Positions 17,624 through 27,375 are shown, counted from the first letter of the stretch. The stretch is 64,000 nucleotides of DNA from Phenylobacterium montanum (GCF_018135625.1 NZ_CP073078.1:1786001-1850000); one strand, 5' to 3'. Numbers and translations are program-made. Notes: generated from the letters alone by a model not told the origin.

Positions 17624-19161
17624 AGCGCCTGCGGTTGGTTCTCGGCGACCAGCTTTCGCTGTCGATTTCCAGCTTGAAGGATTTCGACCGCGACAGGGAT
17701 GTGGTGCTGATGGTCGAGGTCGCCGCCGAGGCGAAAGCAGCGCCCAACCACGTCCAGAAGCTGGTGCTGATCTGGTCGGCGATGCGCCATTTCGCCTCCC
17801 AGCTCAGGCAGGGCGATATCGCCGTCGATTACGTGCGCCTTGATGATCCATCGAACAGGGGTGACCTGGTCGGTGAACTGGAGCGGGCGGTCGAGCGCAT
17901 CCGACCGGATGAAGTCGTGGTGACCCGGCCGGGCGCCTGGCGCGTGTACGAGCTGCTGAACGGCGCTGCCGAACGGCTCGGCGTCCCGGTCACGATCATC
18001 GAGGACGACCGGTTCTTCTCCTCACCGGCGGACTTTTCGCAATGGGCCGCGCCACGCAAGCAGTGGCGCATGGAACACTTCTATCGGGGCCTGCGCATCC
18101 GCACCGGGCTTTTGATGAAGGATGGCGCGCCAGTGGGCGGCGTCTGGAACCTGGACGCCCAGAACCGCAAGCCCCTCGCCAAGGGCCTGCAGACGCCTCG
18201 CCGCCAGGCGACGCCACCCGACGCGCTCACACGCGAGGTGATGACCATGGTCACCAAGCGGTTCCCAAACAACTTCGGGCAGCTGGACGGCTTCGGGTGG
18301 GCTGTGACGCGGAGCGGCGCCCTGGAGGCCTTGGGGCGGTTCCTCGACGAAGGCCTGGCCAGGTTCGGCGACTACCAGGACGCCATGGCGCGGTCCGATC
18401 CATTCCTGTTCCACAGCCTGATATCGCCCTATCTCAATCTGGGCCTGCTGGAGCCACGAGAGGTCTGCGCCGCCGCCGAGGCGGCCTACTGGCGGGGCGC
18501 GGCGCCGCTCAATGCGGTGGAAGGGTTCATCCGACAGATCCTCGGATGGCGAGAATATGTCCGCGGCGTCTACTGGGCGCTGATGCCATCCTACCCGCGA
18601 ACCAACGCCCTCTCCGCCACACGGCCGTTGCCGGGCTTCTATTGGACAGCGGACACCGACCTGAACTGCATCCGAACGACGGTGGTCGACATTCGTCGCA
18701 ATGCCTACGCCCACCACATCCAGCGGCTTATGGTCACCGGAAACTTCGCGCTCCTTGCCGGCGTCGCCCCCGGCGAGGTCGAAGCCTGGTATCTGGGCGT
18801 ATTCGCGGACGCCTTCGAATGGGTCGAGTTGCCCAATGTTCACGGCATGGCGCTTTTCGCTGACGGCGGGCGGCTGGCCTCCAAGCCCTATGCAGCCTCC
18901 GGCGCCTACATCGATCGGATGTCGGACTATTGCCATGGATGCCGGTTCGACCCGAAGCAGCGAAGCGGCCCCGAAGCCTGCCCGTTCAACTATCTCTACT
19001 GGGATTTTCTGATGCGTAATCGTGCGGTCCTTGGAAGAAACCCCCGGCTTGCCATGCCGTATCGCTCGCTGGACGCCTTCGACGCCGGGCGGCGATCGCA
19101 AATCACTAAGGAGGCCGCCAGCTTCCTGGCGAGCCTCGACGGAGGCGCCGCCGATGAATAA
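17620..19161 (+). CDS. phrB: Iron-sulfur bacterial cryptochrome/photolyase, (6-4) photolyase type
   Basis: This 513-aa flavoprotein is predicted to repair UV (6-4) photoproducts with blue light. Taking the TTG at 17620 as start puts the cluster cysteines at 350, 438, 441 and 454. As I recall them, these are the very positions of the [4Fe-4S] ligands in Agrobacterium PhrB (visible as LNCIRTT, YCHGC and EACPFN). That supports the unusual start. The N-terminal antenna-binding domain ([10 protein letters not shown]) and C-terminal FAD domain are complete. Family members use a lumazine antenna. The gene is coupled to DUF2256 upstream and overlaps the next gene by eight bases. Confidence 0.95.
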   Translation: MKRLRLVLGDQLSLSISSLKDFDRDRDVVLMVEVAAEAKAAPNHVQKLVLIWSAMRHFASQLRQGDIAVDYVRLDDPSNRGDLVGELERAVERIRPDEVVVTRPGAWRVYELLNGAAERLGVPVTIIEDDRFFSSPADFSQWAAPRKQWRMEHFYRGLRIRTGLLMKDGAPVGGVWNLDAQNRKPLAKGLQTPRRQATPPDALTREVMTMVTKRFPNNFGQLDGFGWAVTRSGALEALGRFLDEGLARFGDYQDAMARSDPFLFHSLISPYLNLGLLEPREVCAAAEAAYWRGAAPLNAVEGFIRQILGWREYVRGVYWALMPSYPRTNALSATRPLPGFYWTADTDLNCIRTTVVDIRRNAYAHHIQRLMVTGNFALLAGVAPGEVEAWYLGVFADAFEWVELPNVHGMALFADGGRLASKPYAASGAYIDRMSDYCHGCRFDPKQRSGPEACPFNYLYWDFLMRNRAVLGRNPRLAMPYRSLDAFDAGRRSQITKEAASFLASLDGGAADE

Positions 19162-19573
19162 GGGCTCGAAGACAACGCCTTCCCGGCTCGGCGCCGCGAT
19201 CTACCCGGCGATCGGCCTGGGCGTTTGGCTCAATGGCGCCGTACTTTTTCGCATGGGCGGGCGCGCGCTTTTTGCCTCGGGGCCGGCGGTGGCGGTCCTG
19301 ACGGGGTTGGGCGTAGCGGCTGCGGTGTGCGGCGTGTTTCGAACCACGCTAAGTTGGCGGAGGGCCGATCCCAGGAACGCGGTTGCGATAGCGGCCCTGA
19401 TGGCCACGCCGGGACTGTTCGCCGAGTCTCTTCGAATGCTCCTGCTACACCCGGCGACCGGTCTTGACCCGAACCAGGCGGCGACCTTCGCGTCGGTCAT
19501 ATTCTTTGGCAACGGCGCCCTGTTCGCCTATGCCCTCGCCATACAGCTTTCCAGGGCCAAGGCCCCTCTCTAG
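19154..19573 (+). CDS. Small four-helix membrane protein (DUF5367-like, tentative)
   Basis: The 139-aa product has about four hydrophobic segments (AAIYPAIGLGVWLNGAVLF, AVLTGLGVAAAVCGVF, AVAIAALMATPGLFAESL, ASVIFFGNGALFAYALAIQL). Its start overlaps the photolyase stop by eight bases, so it is co-translated. The family name is only a resemblance and no function is known. The context makes it part of the light/repair unit. Confidence 0.75.
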   Translation: MNKGSKTTPSRLGAAIYPAIGLGVWLNGAVLFRMGGRALFASGPAVAVLTGLGVAAAVCGVFRTTLSWRRADPRNAVAIAALMATPGLFAESLRMLLLHPATGLDPNQAATFASVIFFGNGALFAYALAIQLSRAKAPL

Positions 19574-19728
19574 ACCGTCGAAATGGCCGCTCGCTGGCCA
19601 AGTGGAGCGTATCGCGCGCCTTCACTCTCGAGTTCCTGCCCAGTCAGTCAAAATTGATGCTGCTCTCGCAGATCCACTTTCCACGTCTCGACGTAAAAAT
19701 ATCCGGATCGGCCCAACCAGAGGCGAAG

Positions 19729-20157
19729 ATGCTGCGCTATTTGATTTGCTTCGCGCTATGCGCCCTGCTTTTTTTGGGCGCTGACTTCTGCTGGCTAAAT
19801 CTGGCCAGAGATCGCCTCTATCAGCCGAATATCGGATCGATCCTGGCGGATCGTCCAAATCTCGCCGCCGCTGCGGCCTTCTACTTCATATATATTTCAG
19901 GAATAATCTACTTTGCCATAACCCCGACGTCGAAGACCGGAGGCGTGCGGGCGGCGTTTTGGCGGGGATTGGCGCTCGGCCTATTTGCTTACGGCGCCTT
20001 CGATTTGACAAGCCAGGCGATCATGAAGGTTTGGTCGACTACGCTAACCGTTGCTGACATGACCTGGGGCGGATTGCTTACGGCGGTCACCGCCGCTTTC
20101 GGATATCAAGTCCTCAATTGGTCGAGGGAAAGAACGACGTCTGCAAAACCATTGTGA
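19729..20157 (+). CDS. DUF2177 membrane protein
   Basis: This 142-aa integral membrane protein has four predicted helices. It contains the DUF2177 hallmarks: an early FLGADFCWLN, then the YFIYISGIIYFAI block, GLFAYGAFDLTSQAI and a final TWGGLLTAVTAAFGY. The ATG at 19729 has AGAGG six bases upstream; the longer frame from 19654 has no ribosome binding site. DUF2177 genes often accompany photolyase clusters. Function is unknown. Confidence 0.87.
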   Translation: MLRYLICFALCALLFLGADFCWLNLARDRLYQPNIGSILADRPNLAAAAAFYFIYISGIIYFAITPTSKTGGVRAAFWRGLALGLFAYGAFDLTSQAIMKVWSTTLTVADMTWGGLLTAVTAAFGYQVLNWSRERTTSAKPL

Positions 20158-20224
20158 CGCGCCTCGCGAACGGCGTCAGATCGACTGGTCGGCGGAACGG
20201 TTCCCCACCAAACGATTGATTTTA

Positions 20225-21277
20225 CTACGCCGAAGCAGCGGCCCTGTCAGCGAGTCGAAAATCCGGGGCCGGCGGCGACATCCCATTGATGATCTCTCGT
20301 CGCAGCAGGGCCGATCGCTGCGGGTTGAGAACGCCAGCGACGCCGCGCGCCTCCTCGTCGAGATGGGCAAGCGCCTCCCCATCGACCTCGAAAATGAGAT
20401 AGTCGAATATGGCCCGCCACTTTGCCTTCTCGGCTGCCGGCAAGCTCTTCAGGCTCAGGAGGGCATGGCGCAGGCAGAGTTCCGGCGCCCCGAACCAGGA
20501 TGGGGTCTCATCCCACCAATAATTGACCAGGACCCCGAAGCCGCTAAGCGCGTCCACCCCGTGCCACCAGAGGCTTGGGATATAGAGCACGTCGCCAGGC
20601 GACAACTCGGCGACCTCCGCGGCGGCCAGCGCCTCGACGAAACGAGGATAGCGGTCCAGGTCCGGCGCCTTGGGATCGACAAGACTGATAGGTTGGCCGG
20701 CAGGGGTCAGGTCCAGAGGGCCCATATACAGGTTCGCGGTCTGCTCGGGCGGGAACAGGGTGAAGACCCGCTCGCCCGCCACGCAGCAGGCCAGGTTCTC
20801 TGGCCGGTCGAAATGGGGCGAGATTCGCGTGCGGTTGCCGACCCAGATCGACTCCAGGAAGTTCGAGGCGGGAATCATCCGCGCCAGGCTGTTCTCGACG
20901 CGGAATGGGGCGAAGTACTTGCCCATCGTCAGGGAGCCGGCATAGAGGGCAGGCGCGCGCGCCTCGCCCGCCAGCGCCTCCAGCCGGCGCAGGAAAGCCT
21001 CGCTGGAGCCTTCGTGGCGGGCGAAGTTGAAGCCGTCGAAGCGGTCATTGTAGAAGATGCGCCCTTCGGCCTCGGGCGGGGCCTCGAACCAGGTCAGGGT
21101 CGGGTGCGAGCGCCGGGCGTCGAGATAAGCCGCCAGGGCCCCGACCCCCTCACGTCCCGCCGCCACCGCCGGCCAGTCGGCGACCAGGCCCTGGAGAATG
21201 GCCGGCCGGCCGAGCGGCTTGATCTCGTTCAGGAACCGTTTGGGGGTGACCTCGGCGAACCGGGGGGTCTTCTTCAT
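20225..21277 (-). CDS. Cupin-like JmjC-type protein
   Basis: This 350-aa protein has a JmjC/cupin_8 fold. It contains an iron-binding His-Asp pair in SPHFDRPENL (around residue 175) and the second His in SLWWHGVDAL (about 260). Relatives are Fe(II)/2-oxoglutarate hydroxylases, but the substrate of the caulobacter TonB-associated group is unknown. It is last in the leftward TonB receptor-SapC-halogenase-cupin operon, 28 bases after the halogenase. It could modify a partner such as the receptor, or detoxify a ligand. Confidence 0.9.
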   Translation of the reverse strand: MKKTPRFAEVTPKRFLNEIKPLGRPAILQGLVADWPAVAAGREGVGALAAYLDARRSHPTLTWFEAPPEAEGRIFYNDRFDGFNFARHEGSSEAFLRRLEALAGEARAPALYAGSLTMGKYFAPFRVENSLARMIPASNFLESIWVGNRTRISPHFDRPENLACCVAGERVFTLFPPEQTANLYMGPLDLTPAGQPISLVDPKAPDLDRYPRFVEALAAAEVAELSPGDVLYIPSLWWHGVDALSGFGVLVNYWWDETPSWFGAPELCLRHALLSLKSLPAAEKAKWRAIFDYLIFEVDGEALAHLDEEARGVAGVLNPQRSALLRREIINGMSPPAPDFRLADRAAASA

Positions 21278-21305
21278 GGGCGCGCTCCAGCGCGGAGGCG
21301 GGCGG

Positions 21306-22853
21306 TCAGAGGGCCTCGAACCGCGCCAGATTCTGCAGATACTGCCGGTGAGTCGGCAGCGTGGCGACCATCCGCTTCGCCTGCTCTCTGGTCTCGGCGA
21401 TCTTTTCCGCCAGTGTCAGGGCCAGGTCGGGTCGGTCGAAAGCCGGGTTCTCGGCGCGTTCGAAGCTCATGCCGTTCAGGACGTAGTGATAGCTGGAGGC
21501 CGAGAACAGCTCGTCCGCCCGCGGCAGGTCCAGCCGGTGCGGCGCGCGCTGGGCGAACAGGGCCAACCGATCCGGGAACCCGTCCGGCTGGGTTTCGGCC
21601 CGACGGTGGTCGCGCCAGTAGTCGCTGTCGCTGCGCCGGCTGATCGCATAGTGCAGCTTGAGGAACTCCACCACGCCGGCCCAGCGGGCCTGGGCGGCGG
21701 CGTTGAACCGAGCGGCCGCCAGCGGCAGGGCGTCCGTGGTCCGCGGCAAGCCCTCGGCCAGATCCTTGGCCGCCATCTCGATCATCACGATCGCCGAAGC
21801 CTCCAGCGGCTCGACGAAGCCGGCCGAAAGCCCGACGGCCACGGCGTTGCCGACGAAGGGCGTGGGGCGATAGCCGGGCTCGAACCTGAGGGCACGGGGT
21901 GTGATTCCTTCGGCCTGGACGCCCGTCCGGGCCAGATAGGCCCTCAGCGCAGCCTCGGCTTCGACCTCGTCGGCGTGGCCGCTGGAATAGACGCAGCCGA
22001 CGCCACGACGGGCGCCGAGGCCAATGTCCCAGATCCAGCCCTTGGCCCAGGCGGTCGCGCGGGTGACCGAGGCCACCGGCGCAGCCGGATCGGCATAGGG
22101 AACCTGCACCGCCAGGGCGCGATCGTTGAACAGCTGGCCTTTCAGTGAGACGAACGGCGCGCCCAGCTTGTCGCCCACCAGCCGCGCGGCGAGGCCGGTG
22201 CAGTCGACGAACAGGTCCGCTTCCAGCCGCCGACCCGCCTGGGTGTTGAGGGCCGCGATACGGCCGTCCTCGCAGGTCACCGCCTCGGTGACATCGTCGC
22301 GGATGTGCTCGACCTGCAGCCGCCTGACGGCATGGTCGGCCAGCAGCGCGCCCAGCTTGCCGGCGTCGAAATGGTAGGCGTAGTTGGCGGGCGCCTGGTA
22401 TTCGCGCGCCGAGAACGGCCGGGGCGCAAGCGACTGGTCGCATAGCGCGGCCTGGAAGCTCAGGTCGTGGGCGAAATCGCCGCCGCCGCTGTCAGGCCGC
22501 CAGGCGTCGATCACGCCCCAGCTCTCCCAGCCGAGCGGCGCGGTGAAGGGATGCAGGTAGCGCTCCTCGCCGCCATGCAGCCAGCCGCGGAACTCGCTGC
22601 CCTGCTTGAAGGCGGCGTCGCAGGCCTTGAGGAAGTCGAATTCGGAAATCCCCACCCCCCGCAGGGTCGAGCGCAGGGTCGGCCAGGAGCCTTCGCCTAC
22701 GCCGATGGTCGGCACGCTGGGGGATTCCACCAGGGTGATGGCCATCCCCTGGCCTTCGCGCCGCGGGAAGCGGCTGGCCAGAACCGCGGCGGTGAGCCAG
22801 CCGGCCGTGCCGCCGCCGACGATCAGGATGCGCCGGATCTGCCCGTTCGCCAT
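21306..22853 (-). CDS. Flavin-dependent tryptophan halogenase family protein
   Basis: The 515-aa protein has the FAD motif GGGTAGWLTAAVL, a PTIGVGEGSWPTL stretch and the halogenase fingerprint in altered form (GWIWDIGLG instead of the canonical WxWxIP). The C-terminal half contains GLSAGFVEPLEASAIVMIE, typical of PrnA-like halogenases. The Pro-to-Gly change in the fingerprint makes true halogenation uncertain. The ATG at 22853 begins four bases after the SapC stop. In caulobacters this family sits in TonB-receptor operons, away from natural-product clusters, so the substrate is open. Confidence 0.92.
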   Translation of the reverse strand: MANGQIRRILIVGGGTAGWLTAAVLASRFPRREGQGMAITLVESPSVPTIGVGEGSWPTLRSTLRGVGISEFDFLKACDAAFKQGSEFRGWLHGGEERYLHPFTAPLGWESWGVIDAWRPDSGGGDFAHDLSFQAALCDQSLAPRPFSAREYQAPANYAYHFDAGKLGALLADHAVRRLQVEHIRDDVTEAVTCEDGRIAALNTQAGRRLEADLFVDCTGLAARLVGDKLGAPFVSLKGQLFNDRALAVQVPYADPAAPVASVTRATAWAKGWIWDIGLGARRGVGCVYSSGHADEVEAEAALRAYLARTGVQAEGITPRALRFEPGYRPTPFVGNAVAVGLSAGFVEPLEASAIVMIEMAAKDLAEGLPRTTDALPLAAARFNAAAQARWAGVVEFLKLHYAISRRSDSDYWRDHRRAETQPDGFPDRLALFAQRAPHRLDLPRADELFSASSYHYVLNGMSFERAENPAFDRPDLALTLAEKIAETREQAKRMVATLPTHRQYLQNLARFEAL

Positions 22854-22857
22854 GGGC

Positions 22858-23607
22858 TCAGGCCGCCGCACCGGCGAGGCGGGCGTTCTTCAGGTCGATC
22901 AGCCGCCGCACATGGCTCAGGCTGGCGGCCTGCAAGACGGCCAGCTCCAGAAAGCCCTTGCCCCACAAGCCCATGACCTCGGCCTCCGGCAGGGCGTAGA
23001 GCCGCGCGCGGTCCACGCCCAGAAGCCCGGTCAGGGCCACGGTGCGCCCGTCGGCGAGTTCGGCCTCGATCCGCAGGGGCTCGAGCAGGCCCAGGCGGAA
23101 CAATTCCCCGGCGAAGGCTCTCGCCTGGCCGACGCCCTCGAAATAATCCAGCACCAGACTGCGGGCGGCCTCCAGGAAATCGGTGCGCAGCCCTTGAGCA
23201 AAGAACAGCCGTTCCCCCGCCTCCTCGGAGACCCGCGGATGGGCTTCGTCCAGCGCCAGGGACAGGCGCGGCGGCCCATTGGCTTCGCCCGGCGCAGGCG
23301 CCAGCAGGAAGGGCTGGCGGCGCAGGTCCATGGGCACGTGGCTGGCCCGCCAGGCCTCGCCTTCCAGATAGAGGTTCTCGTCGGCCTGGAAGCCCAGCAG
23401 CGCCACCGGCTCGTGCTCGCCGCTGACGCCGTTCAGACGGAAGGCCAGCGGAAAGGCGGCGGCGGCAAGGGCGAACTCGCGCGGCGTGATGGGACAGAGC
23501 CCGACATCCGAACCCAGCGCGCGAGAGTGACCGGTGGCCACGCGCAGGTGACGATGGCGGTCCTTGTCGAGCACGACGACATTGGCCAAGAGGGTCGGAT
23601 CCTTCAA
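22858..23607 (-). CDS. SapC family protein
   Basis: The 249-aa protein matches the SapC family: an opening HRHLRVATGHSRALG, then PITPREFALAAAAFPLAF, then GFQADENLYLEGEAW. It ends with a short helical region. SapC was named for the Campylobacter S-layer locus, but in caulobacters it occurs as the partner of TonB receptors and tryptophan-halogenase-like enzymes, with no proven activity. It is cytoplasmic as judged by the lack of a signal peptide. It lies 58 bases downstream of the receptor. Confidence 0.9.
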   Translation of the reverse strand: MKDPTLLANVVVLDKDRHRHLRVATGHSRALGSDVGLCPITPREFALAAAAFPLAFRLNGVSGEHEPVALLGFQADENLYLEGEAWRASHVPMDLRRQPFLLAPAPGEANGPPRLSLALDEAHPRVSEEAGERLFFAQGLRTDFLEAARSLVLDYFEGVGQARAFAGELFRLGLLEPLRIEAELADGRTVALTGLLGVDRARLYALPEAEVMGLWGKGFLELAVLQAASLSHVRRLIDLKNARLAGAAA

Positions 23608-23665
23608 AACATAAGCGCCAATGCCGGCGGACCGCCCCTGGGAGCGGCCGCCGGGCAGGCTGACG

Positions 23666-26617
23666 CTAGAACTTATACTTCAGTCCGAATTGATAGCGCG
23701 CCTTCAGCACCTGGGCGCCCATGAACTGGTCCTTGTAGCGGCCGTACGTGCGCTGGCCCTCGTTGGTGATGTTGATCGCGTCCATGAAGACGCTCCAGTT
23801 CTTGGTCGGGCTGTAGGCCGCGCTGGCGTCGAGCTGACTGCGCGCCTCGACGAAGATCGGCTCGTCGGGCGAGGAGGATTGGCCCCAACCGGCCAGGTAG
23901 CTCGAACGGTAGTTGTAGGCGAGGCGTCCCGTGAAGCCGTACTTCTCGTAGAAGGCCACCACATTGACCGACTTGGACAGGCCCGGCAGCACGAACTGGT
24001 TGCCGGTGACCTTGGGATCGAAGTGCGGCCCGCCATAGGGCAGCGACACGTTGACCTGTCCGCCGAAACCGCTGTCGCCGAACACGTGCTGAATAGCGAA
24101 TTCCCAACCGTGGATCTCGGTGGTCTGGGCGTTGGAGGGCTCGGTCAGGTCCCAGACGATCGCCGGATCCGTCGGCAGGCCGGTCAACACCGACGTGCCG
24201 GCGTCGGTCTGCATCCGGGCGAAGATCTGCTGCGACGACGGATTGGCGATGCCAGAGGCGATCAGCTCGTTCTGTGCGTTCGTATAGCGGGGCCCGGCCG
24301 AAGGGTCGGTCAGGTTCGGGTAGGTGACCTGGCTGGTCTTGGTGATCAGGAAGTTGTTGACGTACTTGCTGAAGTAATTGACCGAAACATAGCTGTTCTT
24401 GCCGTAGTACCACTCGGCCGACAGGTCGGTGTTGTAGGACTCGTAAGGCAAGAGGGCTGGATTGCCGGCCGAAATCGAACGCGCGCCTGGCTTGGGCGAG
24501 TTATTGAAGGTCTCCGTGCCTACCAGCGCGGTCAGGTCCGAGCGGGTGATGGTCTTGGAGAACGAGGCCCGGAGGATCAGGTTCGGCCGCACGCCCAGGC
24601 TCATGTCCAGGCTGGGCAGGAACTCGTCGTAGGACTTGCGGATGTTCGAAAACGAGGTCCCGCCGCCGAACACCGTCTGGTACTCGCTGGCCGAGGTCTG
24701 GGTGATGGCGGTCGGCACCTGGACCAGGCTCTTGGCGGTGGTCTCGGTATGCTCGAACCTCGTCCCGACCAGGGCCTTGAACGGCATGCCATTGAACTCG
24801 GTGGCCAGGTTCATCTGGACGTAGGCGTTCCAGGTGTCCTCGGTGATGTGGTCGTCATTGGTCGGGGTCGCCGGCAGCACGAAGCTGGAGGAGCCCAGGT
24901 ACTGAACGGCCTGGTTCATGTTGTAGGAATAGATGTACGGGATCGGATTGGCCGAGCCGCCGCCGGAAAAGCCCTGGAACAGGCCCGAGGTCGGCACCAC
25001 CGTGTAGGGAATGCCCGAAGCGTTGCCGATCGTGCCGTAATAGTAGGGATAGAGATTGCCGCTGTTGAAGCTGCGGTTGCGGGTGGTCGAGATGGTCTCG
25101 CCGCCCCCGAACCTGATGCTCTCCAGCGCGCTGTCCGAGCGGTTGCGCCAGACCAGGTTGCCGCCCCACTGCTGCACTTCCGAGCGGAAGATGGTGCCGT
25201 TGTCTTGGCCGAACAGTTCGGAGGCGTTGGCCGCCGAAAGCTGATTGAAACCGGATATGCCGCCGTTGCCCCCCGCGGCAGGGGACAGCACGTTGTTGAA
25301 GGCGTAGGTCACCGTCGGGATCTGCAGGTTGCAGAGGCAGAAGGTCTTGGTGGCGAAGATCGGATTGCCGTTGGGCGCGCTGTTGAAGCCCATGATGTTG
25401 AAGCCGCCGTCGCCTTCCGAGCCAGGGTCGCCCGAGGTGGCGATCGCGTCGTCGGCGTCGAAGGTCAGGGTCACGTTGTCGGTGGCGTCCCACTTGGCGT
25501 TGACGCCGATCTCGTTGGTCGAGGCTCGGTAATGCTGGTAGGCCGACTCGAAGGCCAGGTCGTTGCCGGCCGCAACCATGTTGGTGACCGTGCCCTCTCT
25601 GTTCACCGTGGCGGTGCGCAGGTCGTTGGGCATGCTGAACCAGGCGCCCACCTGATGCTGCTCGGTGGATTCGCGCAGCAGGGCGTAGGTGTCGTCGATG
25701 GTGAAGGTCATCGAATCGATGGGGCGATACTGCAGCACCACCTGACCGTTCTCGCGCACGCGGTTGGCGTCGGCGTAGAACCAGTTCTCGCCCTGCGGCG
25801 ACCAGATGTGGCCAGCGGGATTGGTGTTCGAGCTGGTCACCCCCGGCGTGGTGTTGGTCAGCAGGTCTTGCTGCCAGCCGTTGATGTTGACGTCCTGCAG
25901 CTGCGACTGGCGCTCGGAGTAGCTGCCGCTGACCAGCAGACCGAGCTTGCCGTCAAAGAAGGTGTCGGACAGCAGGCCCGAAACCTCCGGCTTTAGGCTA
26001 TCCTTGGGCGAGCTGGTGTCGTCGGTGCCCTTGACCTGAAGGGTCGCCTGCAGGCTGTGATAGTCGAAGGGCCGCGCGGTGCGGATGTCGACCGTGGAGC
26101 CGATTCCGCCGGACTGGATGTCGGCGCGGCCGGTCTTGTAGACCTCGACCCCGCTGATGCTGTCGGCCGAAAGGTTTTCGAAGTCGAACGAGCGGGTCAC
26201 GCCCAGGCCCGAACCCAGCGGCGGGTCGGCCGTGCCGGGCATCACCCGTCCGTTCAGGGTGACCAGGTTGTACTCTGGCCCGAAGCCGCGAACGGTGATG
26301 CGGGCGCCTTCGCCGTTGTTGCGGTTGATGGTCACGCCAGGAATGCGCTGGATCGATTCCGCCAGGTTGGTGTCCGGGAACTTGCCGATGTCGTCGGCGC
26401 TGATCGCGTCGACCACGCCGCTGGCGTTCTCCTTGATCTTCATGGCGTTCTGCAGCGAGCTGCGCAGGCCGGTCACCACAACCTCGCCCACCTGCTCTGG
26501 CGCGGCGTTGGTAGCAGTCGCGCCAGCGGCCTGCTGAGCCGCGGCGGGCAGGGCCGCGCCGAACGCCGCGAGCGCCAAGACGGCGATCGAGGCGGTGTTG
26601 GATAGGCGGGTCTTCAT
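23666..26617 (-). CDS. TonB-dependent receptor (carbohydrate type)
   Basis: This 983-aa receptor starts at ATG 26617 (MKTRLSNTASIAVLALAAFG, signal cleaved at AAAQQ) after a GGGGAGA ribosome site. The longer frame from 26806 has no signal. A TonB box EVVVTGLRSS, the plug (SADDIGKFPDTNLAES, RIPGVTINRN) and the final FGLKYKF identify the class that caulobacters use for plant oligosaccharides. It heads an operon with SapC, a halogenase-like protein and a cupin. It is divergent from a GH3 glucosidase and LacI regulator, which points to a glucan or cello-oligosaccharide ligand by inference. Confidence 0.96.
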   Translation of the reverse strand: MKTRLSNTASIAVLALAAFGAALPAAAQQAAGATATNAAPEQVGEVVVTGLRSSLQNAMKIKENASGVVDAISADDIGKFPDTNLAESIQRIPGVTINRNNGEGARITVRGFGPEYNLVTLNGRVMPGTADPPLGSGLGVTRSFDFENLSADSISGVEVYKTGRADIQSGGIGSTVDIRTARPFDYHSLQATLQVKGTDDTSSPKDSLKPEVSGLLSDTFFDGKLGLLVSGSYSERQSQLQDVNINGWQQDLLTNTTPGVTSSNTNPAGHIWSPQGENWFYADANRVRENGQVVLQYRPIDSMTFTIDDTYALLRESTEQHQVGAWFSMPNDLRTATVNREGTVTNMVAAGNDLAFESAYQHYRASTNEIGVNAKWDATDNVTLTFDADDAIATSGDPGSEGDGGFNIMGFNSAPNGNPIFATKTFCLCNLQIPTVTYAFNNVLSPAAGGNGGISGFNQLSAANASELFGQDNGTIFRSEVQQWGGNLVWRNRSDSALESIRFGGGETISTTRNRSFNSGNLYPYYYGTIGNASGIPYTVVPTSGLFQGFSGGGSANPIPYIYSYNMNQAVQYLGSSSFVLPATPTNDDHITEDTWNAYVQMNLATEFNGMPFKALVGTRFEHTETTAKSLVQVPTAITQTSASEYQTVFGGGTSFSNIRKSYDEFLPSLDMSLGVRPNLILRASFSKTITRSDLTALVGTETFNNSPKPGARSISAGNPALLPYESYNTDLSAEWYYGKNSYVSVNYFSKYVNNFLITKTSQVTYPNLTDPSAGPRYTNAQNELIASGIANPSSQQIFARMQTDAGTSVLTGLPTDPAIVWDLTEPSNAQTTEIHGWEFAIQHVFGDSGFGGQVNVSLPYGGPHFDPKVTGNQFVLPGLSKSVNVVAFYEKYGFTGRLAYNYRSSYLAGWGQSSSPDEPIFVEARSQLDASAAYSPTKNWSVFMDAINITNEGQRTYGRYKDQFMGAQVLKARYQFGLKYKF

Positions 26618-27375
26618 CAGGTCTCCCCTCTTGGATTGTCTTGCCAGTCCCCGGGCGGCCCTGGCCTCGGCGCCGGCGCGATCGCGACGGTCCTGGCCTT
26701 GTTCGGCTGTGTTCAGTTGCAGCTGCGGGCGCAGGAGGGCGCGAACGATCGTCCGGCCGGCGCTCTGACGGCGCTGGGTCATGACTGGCCTCCCCTTTCG
26801 TTTCACCGTTCCTCAGCAAGGTCCGGCGAGCGCCTGTGACCGGCGCGCTTCGCAGCTGGCGATCTTGTAACGCCCGACTGACAACCTTGTCAATTTATCA
26901 GGCCAAAAATCTGACAACTGGACATAAAAATTGAGAAATCCCCCAGGAAACCTCGCTGAAGCGCCGAAAGCGGGTCAATGGCGGGGACGTTTTGCCCTCA
27001 AAGCATCCGAACCGACGCCACCAGGGCCTAGCCCAGCCACCAGAGCCCGGGGCAAAATGAGCCAAATAAGACAACGAAGCCCAATTGGCCAGGCAGCGCC
27101 AGAGAGCAGGATGCAAAACTTACTTTCTGTTTTTATTGATATTTTTTCAGGCTCGGCAGAGGCGGTCAACTTCGCCCGACCTCTTTCGCTTTACATTTGT
27201 CCGGCCTAGCCATACGGATAAGGTCAATTTTCAGACAGGAGAGCTCTACGATTTCGGCCAAAGACGGTCAGTCGTCCGCGGCCGCACTTCCGCCGGCGCC
27301 CCTCACCCCCGGGCGGGCGCCGGCGCTTTTCCGATCAATTCGACGACAGTTCCGCTTCAGAGAGCTCGCCCTCGC
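26618..27375. other. Divergent regulatory region between TonB receptor and GH3 genes
   Basis: 758 bases without a credible gene. It holds the palindrome at 26879-26892, a leftward TTGACA with a weak TTACAA-like -10 seventeen bases on, and A/T-rich segments at 26890-26940 and 27115-27150. Before the GH3 gene there is a further CTTTACATTTGTCC stretch (about 27188-27201). The long leader of more than 150 bases before GH3 shows no riboswitch I can recognise. Confidence 0.6.
26879..26892. promoter_or_regulatory. LacI-type operator candidate overlapping the receptor promoter
   Basis: TGACAA-CC-TTGTCA is a perfect 6-2-6 palindrome with the central CpC/GpG spacing frequent in LacI operators. Read leftward it contains the -35-like TTGACA. 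A related half-site TGACAACTGGACA lies 19 bases further right, starting at 26912. The neighbouring LacI gene makes it the best candidate regulator; this is inferred. Confidence 0.55.

Noticed and set aside
23621-25996. Rightward 791-codon open frame
   Set aside because: Antisense to the TonB receptor; low-complexity Gly/Val/Arg/His composition without domains, a normal effect of high GC.
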